A stretch of 64,000 bases of DNA from Thermodesulfobacteriota bacterium (GTDB lineage Bacteria > Desulfobacterota > BSN033 > UBA1163): the NCBI GenBank assembly GCA_026415035.1, contig JAOAHX010000002.1, positions 100,752 to 164,751 on the forward strand, read 5' to 3'. This document shows, one piece after another, positions 26,741-36,676 of the stretch (its first letter is position 1; each line of letters starts with the position of its first letter). Below the pieces are notes generated by a model. That model was not told where the DNA came from. It worked only from the letters and a program-made list of their open reading frames with translations, and did no database searches. The position numbers and the translations under genes were made by a program.

Positions 26741-28015
26741 TTACTTCTTTTTTGGAGCGGGTTTGGCCATCGCAGGAGACCAGATGGGTTTATCCGGGAT
26801 CACTCCCTTCTTGACGTTCTCTTCCGTCATCTGGTAGATGGCGATCATGGGATCGGCACAGTCTCCTGTTTCGGTGCACGTGAGGTTTCCGGTCAATCCT
26901 TTGAAATTCTTCGTCTTATAGAGGGCGTCCCTCAGGGCCTTTCGGCCAATATGAAGGGTCCCATCGGGCGCGACCTTCCCCACCTTCTCGATGGCGGCGA
27001 AGATCATCATGGCCGCATCGTAGGCATGGGCATGGAACGGGGCGATCGGTTTCTCTCCGTACTTCTTCTGATGTTTTTCGAGGAAGGCCTTGTATCCCTC
27101 GCCGAAGGCGGAGAAATCCGGGCTGGAATGGTACATGCCGATGGCCGCATCGCCAGCGGCTTTGATGAAGTCAGGCGAGAAGGTCCCATCGGCGCTCATC
27201 AATTTGACCTTCTCGAGGCCCTTCACCTCTTTCACCTGGCGAGTGATGTGTCCTCCCGCGGAGATGAAGATGGGATAATAGATGAGATCGGGTTTGCCCG
27301 TGGCGATCTTGGTGAGCACGGGCCGCATATCCGAATCGGTCGGGGCCACGGCCTCCTGGGCCGTGATGGTCCCGCCGAGCTTCTTGAAGGTTTCGGCGAA
27401 GACGGCCTGAAGCTGTTCGGCATAGGGGCTTCCATCGTGGATCGTCGCGGCCTTCTTCACCTTCAGCTGTTTGATGGCGAACTCAGCGGCCACAGCCCCT
27501 TGGACTTTGTCGTTATGGGCGGTCCTCAGATAGCCGTCGTATTCCGGTCCCCGTTTCGGGTCGGTGAGGAAAGGAGCGGTGTTGGAAGGGGAGACGGTGG
27601 CAATCCCGGCCTTCCAGAGAATGGGAGCCCCGGGTTTGGCCTCGCTCGAGCAGTTGGACCCGATGGCTGCGACAATGGTCGGGTCAGCCGCCAACTTGGT
27701 CGCGGCCGCCTGCCCCCCCTCGGCATTACACCCCGTATCCTGCACGGTCAATTTGATGGGAAAACCGAGGACTTTTCCCCCCTTGTCATCGATGGCGATC
27801 TCGACCCCCCGTTTGGTATCGGTTCCCAGAGAGGCATCGGGACCAGCCACCACCATCCAGCAGGCAATGTGAACAGGTTCCCCTTTTTTGATCTTCACAA
27901 CCCCAATGGGGTCGTCGTACTTAAACTCCCCTTTTTTGGTCTGCGAAAAGGCAGGGATGGCCACCCATCCGATGGCCAAAAGGCATAGGATCGAAAGCGT
28001 GAGGATTCGTTTCAT
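26741..28015 (-). CDS. livJ: Periplasmic substrate-binding protein of the first branched-chain-type ABC transporter
   Basis: 424 residues. A classic Sec signal peptide (MKRILTLSILCLLAIGW, cleavage near AFSQT) precedes a type-I periplasmic-binding fold with AIGSNCSSEAKPGAPI and VSPSNTAPFL segments typical of LivJ-like receptors. The substrate cannot be read from the sequence and could be Leu/Ile/Val, other amino acids or an amide. It is the first gene of the livJHMGF operon, with AAAGGAGG upstream of ATG 28015 and a promoter at 28182-28211. Confidence 0.9.
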   Translation of the reverse strand: MKRILTLSILCLLAIGWVAIPAFSQTKKGEFKYDDPIGVVKIKKGEPVHIACWMVVAGPDASLGTDTKRGVEIAIDDKGGKVLGFPIKLTVQDTGCNAEGGQAAATKLAADPTIVAAIGSNCSSEAKPGAPILWKAGIATVSPSNTAPFLTDPKRGPEYDGYLRTAHNDKVQGAVAAEFAIKQLKVKKAATIHDGSPYAEQLQAVFAETFKKLGGTITAQEAVAPTDSDMRPVLTKIATGKPDLIYYPIFISAGGHITRQVKEVKGLEKVKLMSADGTFSPDFIKAAGDAAIGMYHSSPDFSAFGEGYKAFLEKHQKKYGEKPIAPFHAHAYDAAMMIFAAIEKVGKVAPDGTLHIGRKALRDALYKTKNFKGLTGNLTCTETGDCADPMIAIYQMTEENVKKGVIPDKPIWSPAMAKPAPKKK

Positions 28016-28181
28016 AGGCCCCTCCTTTGATCGAAGGTTTTGAGTTGAGATTTAAAGACGATTTCCTTCAACTGAATCGGTGCCCATCCATCTTCAGGCC
28101 GATCACCCCCTTTTTCGTCCATTGATCGCAAGAAAGTGCTACGTTTCTCCCTGAGACGGAGGAGAGTTTCGAGGGTATTAT

Positions 28182-28211
28182 TTTTTATGATGGGAGGAAC
28201 CCCGTTGTCAA
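28182..28211 (-). promoter_or_regulatory. Candidate promoter of the first liv operon
   Basis: On the minus strand: TTGACA (28206-28211), 18-base spacer, TAAAAA (28182-28187). The leader would be about 160 bases, with a TCTCC/GGGAGA hairpin, before the binding-protein start. Confidence 0.45.
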
Positions 28212-28267
28212 GCCTTAAGTTGAGCTTTTCTTGGGGGTTGCGGCGAGATGGAGCAAAGGGTTGGCCC

Positions 28268-29947
28268 TCAGGATTTCGATTTTGACAACTTCAATTTGAG
28301 CCGTTCGTTCGGATAAATTCGGTCTTTCCCCTCGAGTTGATTCCAGAGTTTGAGCTCTGCGACGCTTATTTTAAACCGGTTGGCGATGCTCCAGAGAGAG
28401 TCGCCCGGCTGGACGACGTAGATGATCTCGTCCTTCTCCTTTTCGAGAGGAGGGGGGGGAGAGGGAAGAGGGTCGCTCACCTTTATCTTGATCTTATCGC
28501 CCGGCATCAGCTTCCCCTCCGGCTGGAGTTTGTTCCAAGCGCTGAGGGCTCCGATATTGACCCCCATCTCATTGGCGATGCTCCACAGGGTATCGCCTTT
28601 TTTGATCGTATAGGTGATCTCTCCCGATTCAGAGAACCTTCCATTTCCCTGAGGAGCGGCGGCGGAGAAGGCACTGGCCTTCTCGTTCGGGAGGGGGAGG
28701 AGGAGGTTCATCCCCGCTTGAAGCCGGCTCCTCCGGTCCAATCGGTTCATCTCGAGAAGGGGTTCCAGATCCACACGATGGAGGCGGGCGATTTGCTGGA
28801 GGGTCTCTCCTCTTTTCACCCGGTGGGTCTTGAAGGTGGTGGGGGCGCTGGCAAAAACCGATTCGAAATTTTTCAAGAAGACCTCGGTCTTTCCGAAGGG
28901 GATTTTAATTTCATATTCGGGGACATTGGGGGGCGTACACCATCGCCGTAATTCAGGATTGAGTTCTTTCAACTCCTCCACGGAAATGTCACAGGCCTTA
29001 GCGATGATTCGAAGATCCATGCCAGGAGGAACCCTCACCTTATCGTATTGAAGGGGCTCCTCATAGTCGATCCCGACGAAACCATATTTTTCAGGGTCCT
29101 TGGCCAGCAGGGCTGCCGCGATCATCTGGGGGACATAGTCCTTCGTTTCCTTTTTCAGGTAGCGGTATTTGGTCAGCTCCCAGAAATCTTCCGTCCGGTA
29201 TCGTTTCATTCCGTTGGCGATCTTGTTCTCCCCGGCATTGTAGCCTGCGGCCGCAAGGTACCAGCATTCGAACATATCGTAGAGGTCCTTGAGGTAACGG
29301 GCCGCCGCGATGGTCGATTTCTCCGGGTCTCGCCTCTCGTCCACCCACCAGTCCGATTTCAATCCATAGCGCTTTCCGGTCAGATAGATGAACTGCCAGG
29401 GGCCGAGGGCCTTGCTTCTCGAGTAGGCATAGGGATTGAACCCGCTCTCGATCATGGCGAGGTAGACGAGATCTTCTGGCAGGCCGTTGGCCTTCAACAC
29501 CTCCCTCATGAAGGGAATGTATTTCCCTGATCGGGCAAGCCAGTTGGAGAAGAGCTTTCTTCCCGTGGTCTGAAAATAGTTGAGAAAATGTTCCACCTTT
29601 TCATTGATGACGATGGGGATGTCAAACCTCTTCCGTTCGTCTCCCCCGGAAGAGAGGATTTCGAGACAGAAGTCGTCACTCGGCTCATCGCTGATCGGAA
29701 ACTGGAAAGCGCCTCCCCCCTTTTGGCCCTCCCCAGAGAGGGGCGGAGCCAAGGCGGTCTCCTCCTCGGTCACCCCGGCAGGGGGTTGGGAAAAGAGGGC
29801 TTCCAATTCAAGACGGCTGAAAAGGGAGAGGTTGTTCTCCTCCTGTCCGATGGGGTGAGAGCTGGCCGAAAGGGGAGGGAGGGCGAGGCGGGGATGGCAA
29901 GCGGAGGCGAGCATCAGAATCACTCCGGCTATGAACATTCGCTCCAT
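28268..29947 (-). CDS. mltD: MltD-like membrane-bound lytic transglycosylase with three LysM domains
   Basis: 559 residues. Lipobox LASAC puts the lipid-modified Cys at 17. The lysozyme-like SLT domain contains the catalytic Glu167 in MIESGFNP, then SRSKALGPWQFI and YNAGENKIANGM. Three LysM repeats follow, near 380-423, 450-495 and 515-557 (IKKGDTLWSIA, VQPGDSLWSIA). It would cleave glycan strands of peptidoglycan in the envelope. I use the ATG at 29947, which has AAGGAG eight bases upstream, rather than the GTG three codons earlier. Confidence 0.93.
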   Translation of the reverse strand: MERMFIAGVILMLASACHPRLALPPLSASSHPIGQEENNLSLFSRLELEALFSQPPAGVTEEETALAPPLSGEGQKGGGAFQFPISDEPSDDFCLEILSSGGDERKRFDIPIVINEKVEHFLNYFQTTGRKLFSNWLARSGKYIPFMREVLKANGLPEDLVYLAMIESGFNPYAYSRSKALGPWQFIYLTGKRYGLKSDWWVDERRDPEKSTIAAARYLKDLYDMFECWYLAAAGYNAGENKIANGMKRYRTEDFWELTKYRYLKKETKDYVPQMIAAALLAKDPEKYGFVGIDYEEPLQYDKVRVPPGMDLRIIAKACDISVEELKELNPELRRWCTPPNVPEYEIKIPFGKTEVFLKNFESVFASAPTTFKTHRVKRGETLQQIARLHRVDLEPLLEMNRLDRRSRLQAGMNLLLPLPNEKASAFSAAAPQGNGRFSESGEITYTIKKGDTLWSIANEMGVNIGALSAWNKLQPEGKLMPGDKIKIKVSDPLPSPPPPLEKEKDEIIYVVQPGDSLWSIANRFKISVAELKLWNQLEGKDRIYPNERLKLKLSKSKS

Positions 29948-30275
29948 GATCGGCACTCCTTCCCGTGCTCACAGCTGATTTTTTCAAGTAAAATATGCCA
30001 AAAAATGGCATAAGGGCTTTCTTTTTGTCAAGTTAAAAAAATTTTTAATTCACAGGAAGATGACGACCGACAGGGAAGATTCCGGATATTTTTTCGCCCT
30101 TGAGTCTGGAGAGGGCTCCATCAAGACCTTTCCCCGCTCCTACATTTTTATACAATTTACTCGGGTTTACCGGAATTGATCCTTTCGGTCTTCCCCTGAA
30201 TTTGCAAAGGATGTGCCAACATGATCCTAAACCGTGCGAGTAAAGATTAATCTTGGGAAGAGGGCCTCAGGGAGT
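29948..30275. other. AT-rich upstream region of mltD
   Basis: No convincing gene. It holds an inverted repeat (29994-30012), a minus-strand TTGACA (30026-30031), a 12-base palindrome AAGATTAATCTT (30243-30254) and a 23-codon minus-strand frame (30050-30121) with a purine-rich stretch upstream. The last is too short to call. It also separates mltD from the rhodanese gene on the same strand. Confidence 0.45.
29994..30012. repeat. Inverted repeat between the mltD promoter and gene
   Basis: TATGCCA and TGGCATA are perfect inverted arms around five A residues. It sits about 50 bases upstream of ATG 29947 and just downstream of a minus-strand TTGACA at 30026-30031, where a repressor or the -10 region would act. 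No equally good copy was noticed elsewhere. Confidence 0.5.
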
Positions 30276-31220
30276 TTATGGGTCAGGTCCTGTCTTGACG
30301 GGAAGGCTAAGATCGGCCGACCACTCCACCCAAGAACCTCGATAAAGGCGAACGGTAGGATAACCGAGGAGGTATCTCAAGGTAAAATAGAGATGGGAGG
30401 CCTCCCTGCCGGTGCGGCAATGGACGATGACTTCTTTCTCTCTGGTGATGCCCGATTCCTGAAGGAGTTTTTCGAGCTCCCCCCTTTTTCTCCAAACCTT
30501 GATCTCCTCTCCTTCGAGGCTCGTCTCCCAGTAGAAATGCCTCGCCCCCGGGATGTGGCCCCGCCGGATCTCTTCTCCCTCCTCTCCGGTATATTGCCTG
30601 AATGGCCGGGCATCCACGATGACCGAACCTTTCGAAGAGAGGCGACCCAGCACCTCTCGCTTCTCGATGAGGACCTCCGGATTGAGTTTGGCGAAGAATT
30701 TTTTGGGCTGGAGAGAGGGATAGGTTTGGGTCAACGGTAGCTTCTCGGCTTTCCATCGTTCCAGGCCTCCGTTGAGAATGCCAAACTTCCTATGGCCTAA
30801 ATGATCGAGGACCCAGGCCAGCGATGTGGCATTGGGGTTCGACCTTTCAGAATAGAGGATCACCCACATGGCGTTGGAAAGCCCCAGGTGCTCTCCGGCC
30901 AATTTCTCGAGCAAGAGCCGATCGGGTCCTTGGGCGGGAATCCCCTTTTTCGGGAGCCGAAGGCTTTCGAAATGGAGATAGACGGCGTTCGGGAGATGTT
31001 CCGAGAGATAGTCGAGAAGGGAACTTCGCATGTCAACGATCCGGACCGAGGGATGGTTGACGAAGGGGACCAACTCGGAGGGGTCGATGAGCCGCGGGAA
31101 GGAGAGGTTCTTAAAAGGGTGGGGCTCGGCGCATAGGAGAACGGGAATGAAGAGGGAACTTAAAACGAGGAAGAAAAGGGCTCCTCTCGTTTGAGGCCTT
31201 GCGGTCCTTCTTGCTCTCAC
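30276..31220 (-). CDS. Exported tandem-rhodanese sulfurtransferase
   Basis: 314 residues with a signal peptide (hydrophobic stretch about 14-30). Two rhodanese modules follow: the N-terminal one (about 45-160) has Ser124 in VILYSERSN at the place of the active Cys, so it is likely inactive. The C-terminal one (about 180-305) has the catalytic Cys268 in IVHCRTGREASH, which transfers sulfur from thiosulfate or 3-mercaptopyruvate. The GTG start has GGAGG upstream that lies inside the glgA end, and one base separates the genes, suggesting coupling. Periplasmic sulfur handling fits an anaerobe that uses sulfide. Confidence 0.85.
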   Translation of the reverse strand: MRARRTARPQTRGALFFLVLSSLFIPVLLCAEPHPFKNLSFPRLIDPSELVPFVNHPSVRIVDMRSSLLDYLSEHLPNAVYLHFESLRLPKKGIPAQGPDRLLLEKLAGEHLGLSNAMWVILYSERSNPNATSLAWVLDHLGHRKFGILNGGLERWKAEKLPLTQTYPSLQPKKFFAKLNPEVLIEKREVLGRLSSKGSVIVDARPFRQYTGEEGEEIRRGHIPGARHFYWETSLEGEEIKVWRKRGELEKLLQESGITREKEVIVHCRTGREASHLYFTLRYLLGYPTVRLYRGSWVEWSADLSLPVKTGPDP

Positions 31221-31221
31221 T

Positions 31222-32703
31222 TTAACGACCTCCTTGCCTCTTCCTCATGGCTTTTCGATACAGTTCGAGATAGGCTTCGGCGGACCTCTGCCAGGAGAAG
31301 TCCGAGGCCATCGCATTCCGGACGAGTCTCCTCCAGTGCTCCGGTTGATGAAAGAAGCTCAGGGCGATCTTGATCTGGTCGAAGAACTCCTTGGCATGAT
31401 AATTTTTGAACTTGAACCCGTTTCCCGTCCCGGTGGCGGGATCGTAAGGGGTGATCGTGTCGTCCAGGCCACCCGTGGCCCGGACCACCGGAATGGTCCC
31501 GTATTTGAGGCTGTAGATCTGATTGAGGCCACAGGGTTCGTATTTGGAGGGCATCAAGAAGAGGTCGGCCCCGGCCTCGATCTTGTGGGCGAGGCGGTTA
31601 TCGTAGGCGATCCGGATGCCCACCTTTTGGGGATATTGCCTTGCAACCCGTTGGAAGAGGTCGTGGTATTTCTGCTCTCCCGTCCCTAAGAGAACGAATC
31701 CGATCTCGAGGCTGAGCAGCTCTTCGAGGATCTCGGCCAGGAGGTCGAACCCCTTCTGATCGGCCAGTCTCGAAATCATCCCAAGCAGAGGGGCGTTTTC
31801 GAGGGCCGCGGGGAGGTTGAACTCTTTCAAAAGGTCTTTCTTGCACTCCTTCTTCCCCGAAAGGTCATTCCTGTCGTATCGCGCCACGAGGTAGGGGTCC
31901 GAGGCAGGATCCCAATCCTGATAATCCACGCCGTTGAGGATCCCGTATAGGTCCTCCCCCCTTTTTCTCAGAATCCCCTCCAGACCGTACCCGTACTCCG
32001 GTGTCTGAATCTCCTGGCTGTATTTCTGGCTGACCGTGTTGATGAGGTCGGCATAGACGATGCCCGCCTTCATCAGGTTGATCCGCTCCCAAAATTCGAT
32101 CCCCTCCGGATTGTACATCTCCGGGGGAAGCCCGGTGAGTGCAAACTTCTCCCTCTTGAACAAACCCTGATAGGCGATGTTGTGGAGGGTGAAGAGGGTG
32201 GCCGTGTTGGCCAAATAGGGATCCTCGGTGTAAAGCGATCGTAAATAGGCAGGGATCAATCCGGTCTGCCATTCGTGAAGGTGGATGACATCTGGAGAGA
32301 ACCGGAGGTGCCGCGCCAGATGGAGGACGGCCCTCGAGAAGAAGATGAAGCGTTCGGCGTTGTCGAAATAGTCTCCTTTCGGGGTGCTGTAGAGGTATTC
32401 CCTGTCAAAGAACTCATCCCTGCCGATGAAATAGACGGGGATCGTCCCGGCGAGGTGGCCCTGATAGAGCTCGGCCCGAAGGATCTCATTTCCCAGGGGG
32501 ACCTCGATCTCCTCTCCGAGATATTGAATCGGACACCCCGAGGTCTTGACCATCCGGTAATAGGGCATCACCAGGAGGATGTCACATCCGAGAGGGCGGA
32601 GGTATTTGGGAAGGGCCCCGGCGACGTCCGCAAGCCCCCCGGTCTTGGCAAAGGGCACTGCCTCCGGAGTGGCGAATAGAATTCGAAGGGGTTTTTCCAT
32701 CAT
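31222..32703 (-). CDS. glgA: Glycogen (starch) synthase GlgA
   Basis: 493 residues, GT5 family. The N-terminal KTGGLADVAGALP motif binds ADP-glucose; HLHEWQTGL, TLHNIAYQG and the C-terminal LMPSKYEPCGLNQIYSLKYGTIPVVRATGGLDDT are conserved. It extends alpha-1,4-glucan chains from ADP-glucose. Two Met codons (32703, 32700) are possible starts. Neighbours are unrelated (rhodanese, MscS); no glgC or glgB is in view. Confidence 0.95.
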   Translation of the reverse strand: MMEKPLRILFATPEAVPFAKTGGLADVAGALPKYLRPLGCDILLVMPYYRMVKTSGCPIQYLGEEIEVPLGNEILRAELYQGHLAGTIPVYFIGRDEFFDREYLYSTPKGDYFDNAERFIFFSRAVLHLARHLRFSPDVIHLHEWQTGLIPAYLRSLYTEDPYLANTATLFTLHNIAYQGLFKREKFALTGLPPEMYNPEGIEFWERINLMKAGIVYADLINTVSQKYSQEIQTPEYGYGLEGILRKRGEDLYGILNGVDYQDWDPASDPYLVARYDRNDLSGKKECKKDLLKEFNLPAALENAPLLGMISRLADQKGFDLLAEILEELLSLEIGFVLLGTGEQKYHDLFQRVARQYPQKVGIRIAYDNRLAHKIEAGADLFLMPSKYEPCGLNQIYSLKYGTIPVVRATGGLDDTITPYDPATGTGNGFKFKNYHAKEFFDQIKIALSFFHQPEHWRRLVRNAMASDFSWQRSAEAYLELYRKAMRKRQGGR

Positions 32704-32794
32704 GGTCTAAGGAGCTCCGATGGCTCAATTGGGAATTTCTCCTCTCCCCTGCCCCGTGTTGAAATCGGCCGAGCGATCCGTTTCAATTTTTTGT

Positions 32795-33697
32795 TTAAGG
32801 GTTTCCCGGGGAGGCTGGAGGAAGCGGGGTCTTGGCTCTTTCCCCTCCCTTTTGCAGGGGTTCTCCCCACAACAACACCCGATGGGGATAGGGCAGTTGG
32901 AGGCCCAGCTCATCGAACCGTTTTTTGATCCTCCGCCTCAATTCCCTTCCCACATCCCACTGCTTCAGCGGGGCCGTCTTCACCATCATGCGGATCACCA
33001 TCTGGGATTCGTCGAACCTTTCGACCCCAAGGATCTGAAGAGGCTCGAGGATGGCGCTCTTGAAGGGTTCTTCCGATTCGAGCTCCCTCCCGACGGCGGT
33101 GAGGATCTCCATGATCTGGTCGATGTCCTCCTGATAAGAGACCCCCAGATCGAGAACGACCCTGGACCACTCCTTGGAAAGGTTGCTCACCACCTTGATC
33201 TCTCCATTCGGGATGAAGTGGACCCTTCCCTGGAGGTCCCGGAGGACGGTCTTTCTCAGGCTGACGGACTCCACCAGGCCCGAGACGCCCGACACCTCGA
33301 TCACGTCTCCGATCCGATATTGGTTCTCGAAGATGATGAAGAACCCACTGATCACATCTTTGACGAGACTCTGTGCCCCGAACCCGATGGCCAGGGCGCC
33401 GATCCCGGCCGTGGCCAGCAAGGGGCCCACCTGAATTCCCAGCTCCCCGAGGATCATGAGGGCCGCCACGAAGACCAGCAGGATGAGGAGGGCATGGCGG
33501 AGGATGCTTCCCAGGGTGTGGGCCCGCTTCTTCGCCTCGGAGGCGAGCAGGGGGTCCTTTTCGGAGACGAATCGTTCGATCCAAATTTCGATCCACCGCG
33601 AAAGCAGGGTGATGACGAGGAGGGCGGCCAGGATCCCCCCGATCTTCATCACCGGTGCGGTCAGGTAAGAGGTGAAAGATTTGAATATCTCTGCCAT
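32795..33697 (-). CDS. Small-conductance mechanosensitive channel (MscS family)
   Basis: 300 residues. Three N-terminal membrane helices, with the pore helix GIGALAIGFGAQSLVKDVISG, then the beta domain FFIIFENQYRIGDVIEV and a C-terminal cytoplasmic cage, ending in a Pro-rich tail. It would open on membrane tension to release solutes. Short form; no extra N-terminal domain. Confidence 0.93.
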   Translation of the reverse strand: MAEIFKSFTSYLTAPVMKIGGILAALLVITLLSRWIEIWIERFVSEKDPLLASEAKKRAHTLGSILRHALLILLVFVAALMILGELGIQVGPLLATAGIGALAIGFGAQSLVKDVISGFFIIFENQYRIGDVIEVSGVSGLVESVSLRKTVLRDLQGRVHFIPNGEIKVVSNLSKEWSRVVLDLGVSYQEDIDQIMEILTAVGRELESEEPFKSAILEPLQILGVERFDESQMVIRMMVKTAPLKQWDVGRELRRRIKKRFDELGLQLPYPHRVLLWGEPLQKGGERAKTPLPPASPGNP

Positions 33698-33775
33698 CGG
33701 GAGTTCAAAACGGAACGGACCTTCCTCCTTGCCCTAAAACCTCGACAGGCCCTCCCGGGAGGGCGTTCGGAGACC

Positions 33776-34087
33776 TCATACCCCCTTTTCCGTTTTTCGG
33801 ATGGCCTTCTCCAGACGGTCAAGGGCATCGGCGGTCTTTTCCCTCAGGGCATCGGTCATGGCCGTCAGGGCCTCGATCTGTCTTTTCAAATCCTCGGGAT
33901 GTTCAGCCGTCTCGATCTTCTTCTTCAGGTCGAGGGTCACCCCTGTTCGGTGAAGGGCAAGGATGGAGAGGCCGAGGGAGATGAGGGAGAGGATGAGGGC
34001 CACCGGGGCGCCCATCCCCGCCCCGATCGCCACGATGATGGAGAGGATCAGCGCAACCCCAGCGATCAGGATGAACAAGAGAAGCAT
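33776..34087 (-). CDS. Small membrane protein of unknown function
   Basis: 103 residues. Two hydrophobic helices (about 1-22 and 26-46) with a short glycine loop are followed by a charged coiled-coil tail (about 50-103, EKAIRKTEKGV end). I recognise no family. It starts five bases after the DUF502 gene, and the operon goes on to ftsH, so it may belong to membrane-protein quality control, but that is inference. Confidence 0.7.
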   Translation of the reverse strand: MLLLFILIAGVALILSIIVAIGAGMGAPVALILSLISLGLSILALHRTGVTLDLKKKIETAEHPEDLKRQIEALTAMTDALREKTADALDRLEKAIRKTEKGV

Positions 34088-34091
34088 CGTT

Positions 34092-34790
34092 TCAGGACCC
34101 CCCTTCGATCTTTAAATTAGGATAAACCGGCCTTTGCTCTTTTTCAAACGATTTCTGGGCCGCCACAGGCTCGGAGAGGGAGACCGAGAGACGGGCAGGG
34201 GTGACGATCCCCACCGACATGACCGCCTTGATGGCCTCTTCGATCGTCAGCTGGGAGGGGATGACCTTCTCTCGGGGGAGGAAGAGGGTGAAGCCCTGGG
34301 GAGGGATGAAGGCCGTGGGGACGAAGACGGTGATCTTGCTTCTGGAGGTGAGGTCGGAGAACTCGTTCGTGATAAATCCGAGGACGAAGTTCCCAGGTTG
34401 GGGAAACTCCACAAAGACCGCCTGCCGGAAGGAGCCCTTTCGGCTCGTGGAGAAGGCCTCGGTCAGTTGTTTGGAGGAGAGGTAGATGTTTTTTACAATC
34501 GGGAGGTTGGTTAAGATTCGGTCGGTCCATCCGACGAGCTTTCGGCCCATCACATTGGTGGTGATCACCCCGAGGAGGTAGAGGAGGAGGAGAAAGATGA
34601 TGATGCCCAACCCCGGGAGGTGAATCTCCCTTTGGAAGAGAAATTGGGTGACCCTGGGCCCCAGGGGTCCGACCAGGTCGTCGAGGGCTGTGAAGACAAA
34701 TTTTAAGATGAAGACGGTGATCCCCAGGGGGAGGATGACGAGCAGCCCTGCGATGATTTTCGTCCGGAGATGTCTGAGGAGCCTTTTCAT
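34092..34790 (-). CDS. DUF502-family membrane protein
   Basis: 232 residues. Two hydrophobic segments (about 12-35 and 58-78) precede a soluble C-terminal domain with [19 protein letters not shown] and the diagnostic [25 protein letters not shown]502 proteins are of unknown function and common in proteobacteria. The start ATG 34790 overlaps the ftsH TGA (ATGA), so translation is coupled. The frame stays open upstream to 35456, but that part is an antisense-type shadow of ftsH. Confidence 0.88.
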   Translation of the reverse strand: MKRLLRHLRTKIIAGLLVILPLGITVFILKFVFTALDDLVGPLGPRVTQFLFQREIHLPGLGIIIFLLLLYLLGVITTNVMGRKLVGWTDRILTNLPIVKNIYLSSKQLTEAFSTSRKGSFRQAVFVEFPQPGNFVLGFITNEFSDLTSRSKITVFVPTAFIPPQGFTLFLPREKVIPSQLTIEEAIKAVMSVGIVTPARLSVSLSEPVAAQKSFEKEQRPVYPNLKIEGGS

Positions 34791-36676
34791 GCCGTTTCCT
34801 TTTCCTGGGGCTGCAGGATCTTCTTCAGCTCGGCCTCCTCGATGACCTCCTTTTCGAGGAGCAGACGAGCCAGCTCCTCCAGTTTCTCCTTCTTCGAGAG
34901 GAGAAGCGATTTGGTCCGCTCGTAGGTCTGGTCGATGATCTTCTTGATCTCTTCGTCGATCTTCCTCGCGGTCTCCTCGCTGTAATCCTTGGCCGAAGTC
35001 AGCGCGGAGGGGAGAAAGAGGGGCTTCTTCTCCTTTTCGAAGGTGACATAACCGAGGGTCTCGCTCATCCCGAACTCCTTGACCATGCTGGTGGCGATGT
35101 CGGTGGCCCTCTGGAGGTCGTTGTGAGCCCCCGTGGAGATCTCTCCGAAAATGATCTCTTCGGCCACGCGGCCGCCGAGGAGGACGGCCAGACGGTCGAG
35201 GAGCTCGGACCGGGTCATCAGGTATCGATCCTCGGTGGGGAGCTGGAGGGTATAGCCGAGGGCGGAGATCCCCCTCGGGATGATGGAGATCCGGCGGACC
35301 GGATCGGCGCCCGGCAGGGCCATGGCCACGATGGCATGGCCGGACTCGTGAAAGGCGACGATCTCCTTCTCTTTTTTCGACATCACCCGCCTCTTCTTCT
35401 CCAGGCCGGCCACGACCCGGTCGATGGCCTCTTCGAGATCGGCCATCTCCACCCATTCCTTGTTCTTCCGTGCCGCCAACAAGGCGGCCTCGTTGACGAT
35501 ATTGGCGAGGTCGGCCCCCACGAACCCTGGGGTCCTCGAGGCGATGACCTTGAGATCGACCTCGGGAGAGAGCTTGATGTTCTTCGTGTGGATTTTGAGG
35601 ATCTCCTCCCTTCCAACGATGTCCGGACGATCCACCAGGACATGCCGGTCGAACCGGCCTGGCCGGAGCAGGGCGGGGTCGAGGATTTCGGGTCGGTTCG
35701 TGGCGGCCATGATGATGACGCCCGTGTTGGGATCGAATCCGTCCATCTCCGCGAGCAGTTGGTTGAGGGTCTGCTCCTGTTCATCGTGGCGGGCTACCGG
35801 GTTCACCCCGCGGGCCTTTCCAAGGGCGTCGAGTTCGTCAATGAAGATGATGCAGGGCGCGTGGTTCTGGGCCTGAGCGAAGAGGTCTCGGACTCGGGCG
35901 GCCCCCACGCCGACGAACATCTCCACGAAATGGGAGCCGCTGATGGAGAAGAAGGGAACATTGGCCTCTCCTGCCACGGCCTTGGCTAGCATCGTCTTTC
36001 CGGTCCCGGGCAATCCCACCAGGAGCACCCCCTTTGGGATCTTGGCCCCGAGGCGTTGGAACTTCGCCGGATTCTTGAGGAACTCGACCACCTCCTTGAG
36101 CTCCTCTTTGGCCTCGTCGATCCCGGCCACATCGGCGAAGGTGACCTTTTTATCCTTCTCGGCGTAGATTTTCGCCCGGCTCTTACCAAAGGACATCACG
36201 CTCGTCTCGGGCCCGATCCTCGAGAAGAGGAACCTCCAGACGAGGATGAAGAAGATCAGGGGAAGGATCCAGGAGAGGATGTTGGTCAACCATTTGCTCT
36301 CGACCTTTCCGGTATATCTCACCTTCTGGGCATCCAGCTCCTTGACGAGCTCCGGGTCCTCAACGCGGACGGTTTGAAATTTCCTGTTCCCTTTGTCGGT
36401 GATCCACTCGCCCGTGATCGATTCCGGAGAGATCGTCAGATCCTTGATCCTGCCCGCCCTCAAGGCCTCCTTGAATTCGCTGTAGGGGATGACGTCCTCC
36501 GCCCCTTTGGTGAAGAAGTAGTGTTGGATGAGGAGGATGATGAGGAAGGCGATGACGAAATACCAGATCGTAAAATTGGTCTTCTTGAAGAGAGGGTTCT
36601 TCCCTCCCTTGTCCGGAGGCTCCTTGAGTTTGAGAAGATCCCTGAGATGGGGGGGCGCTTTCTGATCTTTTTTCAT
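34787..36676 (-). CDS. ftsH: ATP-dependent zinc metalloprotease FtsH
   Basis: 629 residues. Two membrane helices (about 36-55 and 132-151) flank a periplasmic domain. The AAA+ module has Walker A GLPGTGKT (221-228), Walker B with IIFIDELDA, and the second-region RPGRFDR. The protease site is HESGH at 443-447, a mild variant of HEAGH. FtsH degrades misfolded membrane proteins and short-lived regulators. The N-terminal 35 residues are longer and more charged than in many FtsH. purB stops immediately before its start. Confidence 0.97.
   Translation of the reverse strand: MKKDQKAPPHLRDLLKLKEPPDKGGKNPLFKKTNFTIWYFVIAFLIILLIQHYFFTKGAEDVIPYSEFKEALRAGRIKDLTISPESITGEWITDKGNRKFQTVRVEDPELVKELDAQKVRYTGKVESKWLTNILSWILPLIFFILVWRFLFSRIGPETSVMSFGKSRAKIYAEKDKKVTFADVAGIDEAKEELKEVVEFLKNPAKFQRLGAKIPKGVLLVGLPGTGKTMLAKAVAGEANVPFFSISGSHFVEMFVGVGAARVRDLFAQAQNHAPCIIFIDELDALGKARGVNPVARHDEQEQTLNQLLAEMDGFDPNTGVIIMAATNRPEILDPALLRPGRFDRHVLVDRPDIVGREEILKIHTKNIKLSPEVDLKVIASRTPGFVGADLANIVNEAALLAARKNKEWVEMADLEEAIDRVVAGLEKKRRVMSKKEKEIVAFHESGHAIVAMALPGADPVRRISIIPRGISALGYTLQLPTEDRYLMTRSELLDRLAVLLGGRVAEEIIFGEISTGAHNDLQRATDIATSMVKEFGMSETLGYVTFEKEKKPLFLPSALTSAKDYSEETARKIDEEIKKIIDQTYERTKSLLLSKKEKLEELARLLLEKEVIEEAELKKILQPQEKETA

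Noticed and set aside
30050..30121. 23-codon minus-strand frame upstream of mltD
   Set aside because: Too short and without conservation evidence; its composition is not distinctive.
30243..30254. AAGATTAATCTT palindrome as an operator
   Set aside because: A 12-base AT-rich palindrome can occur by chance and lies far from the mltD promoter; noted only in the gap entry.
34791..35456. Upstream part of a long minus-strand frame that runs into the DUF502 gene
   Set aside because: It overlaps ftsH in another frame and its Arg/Gly/Pro-rich translation is shadow sequence; the true DUF502 start is ATG 34790.
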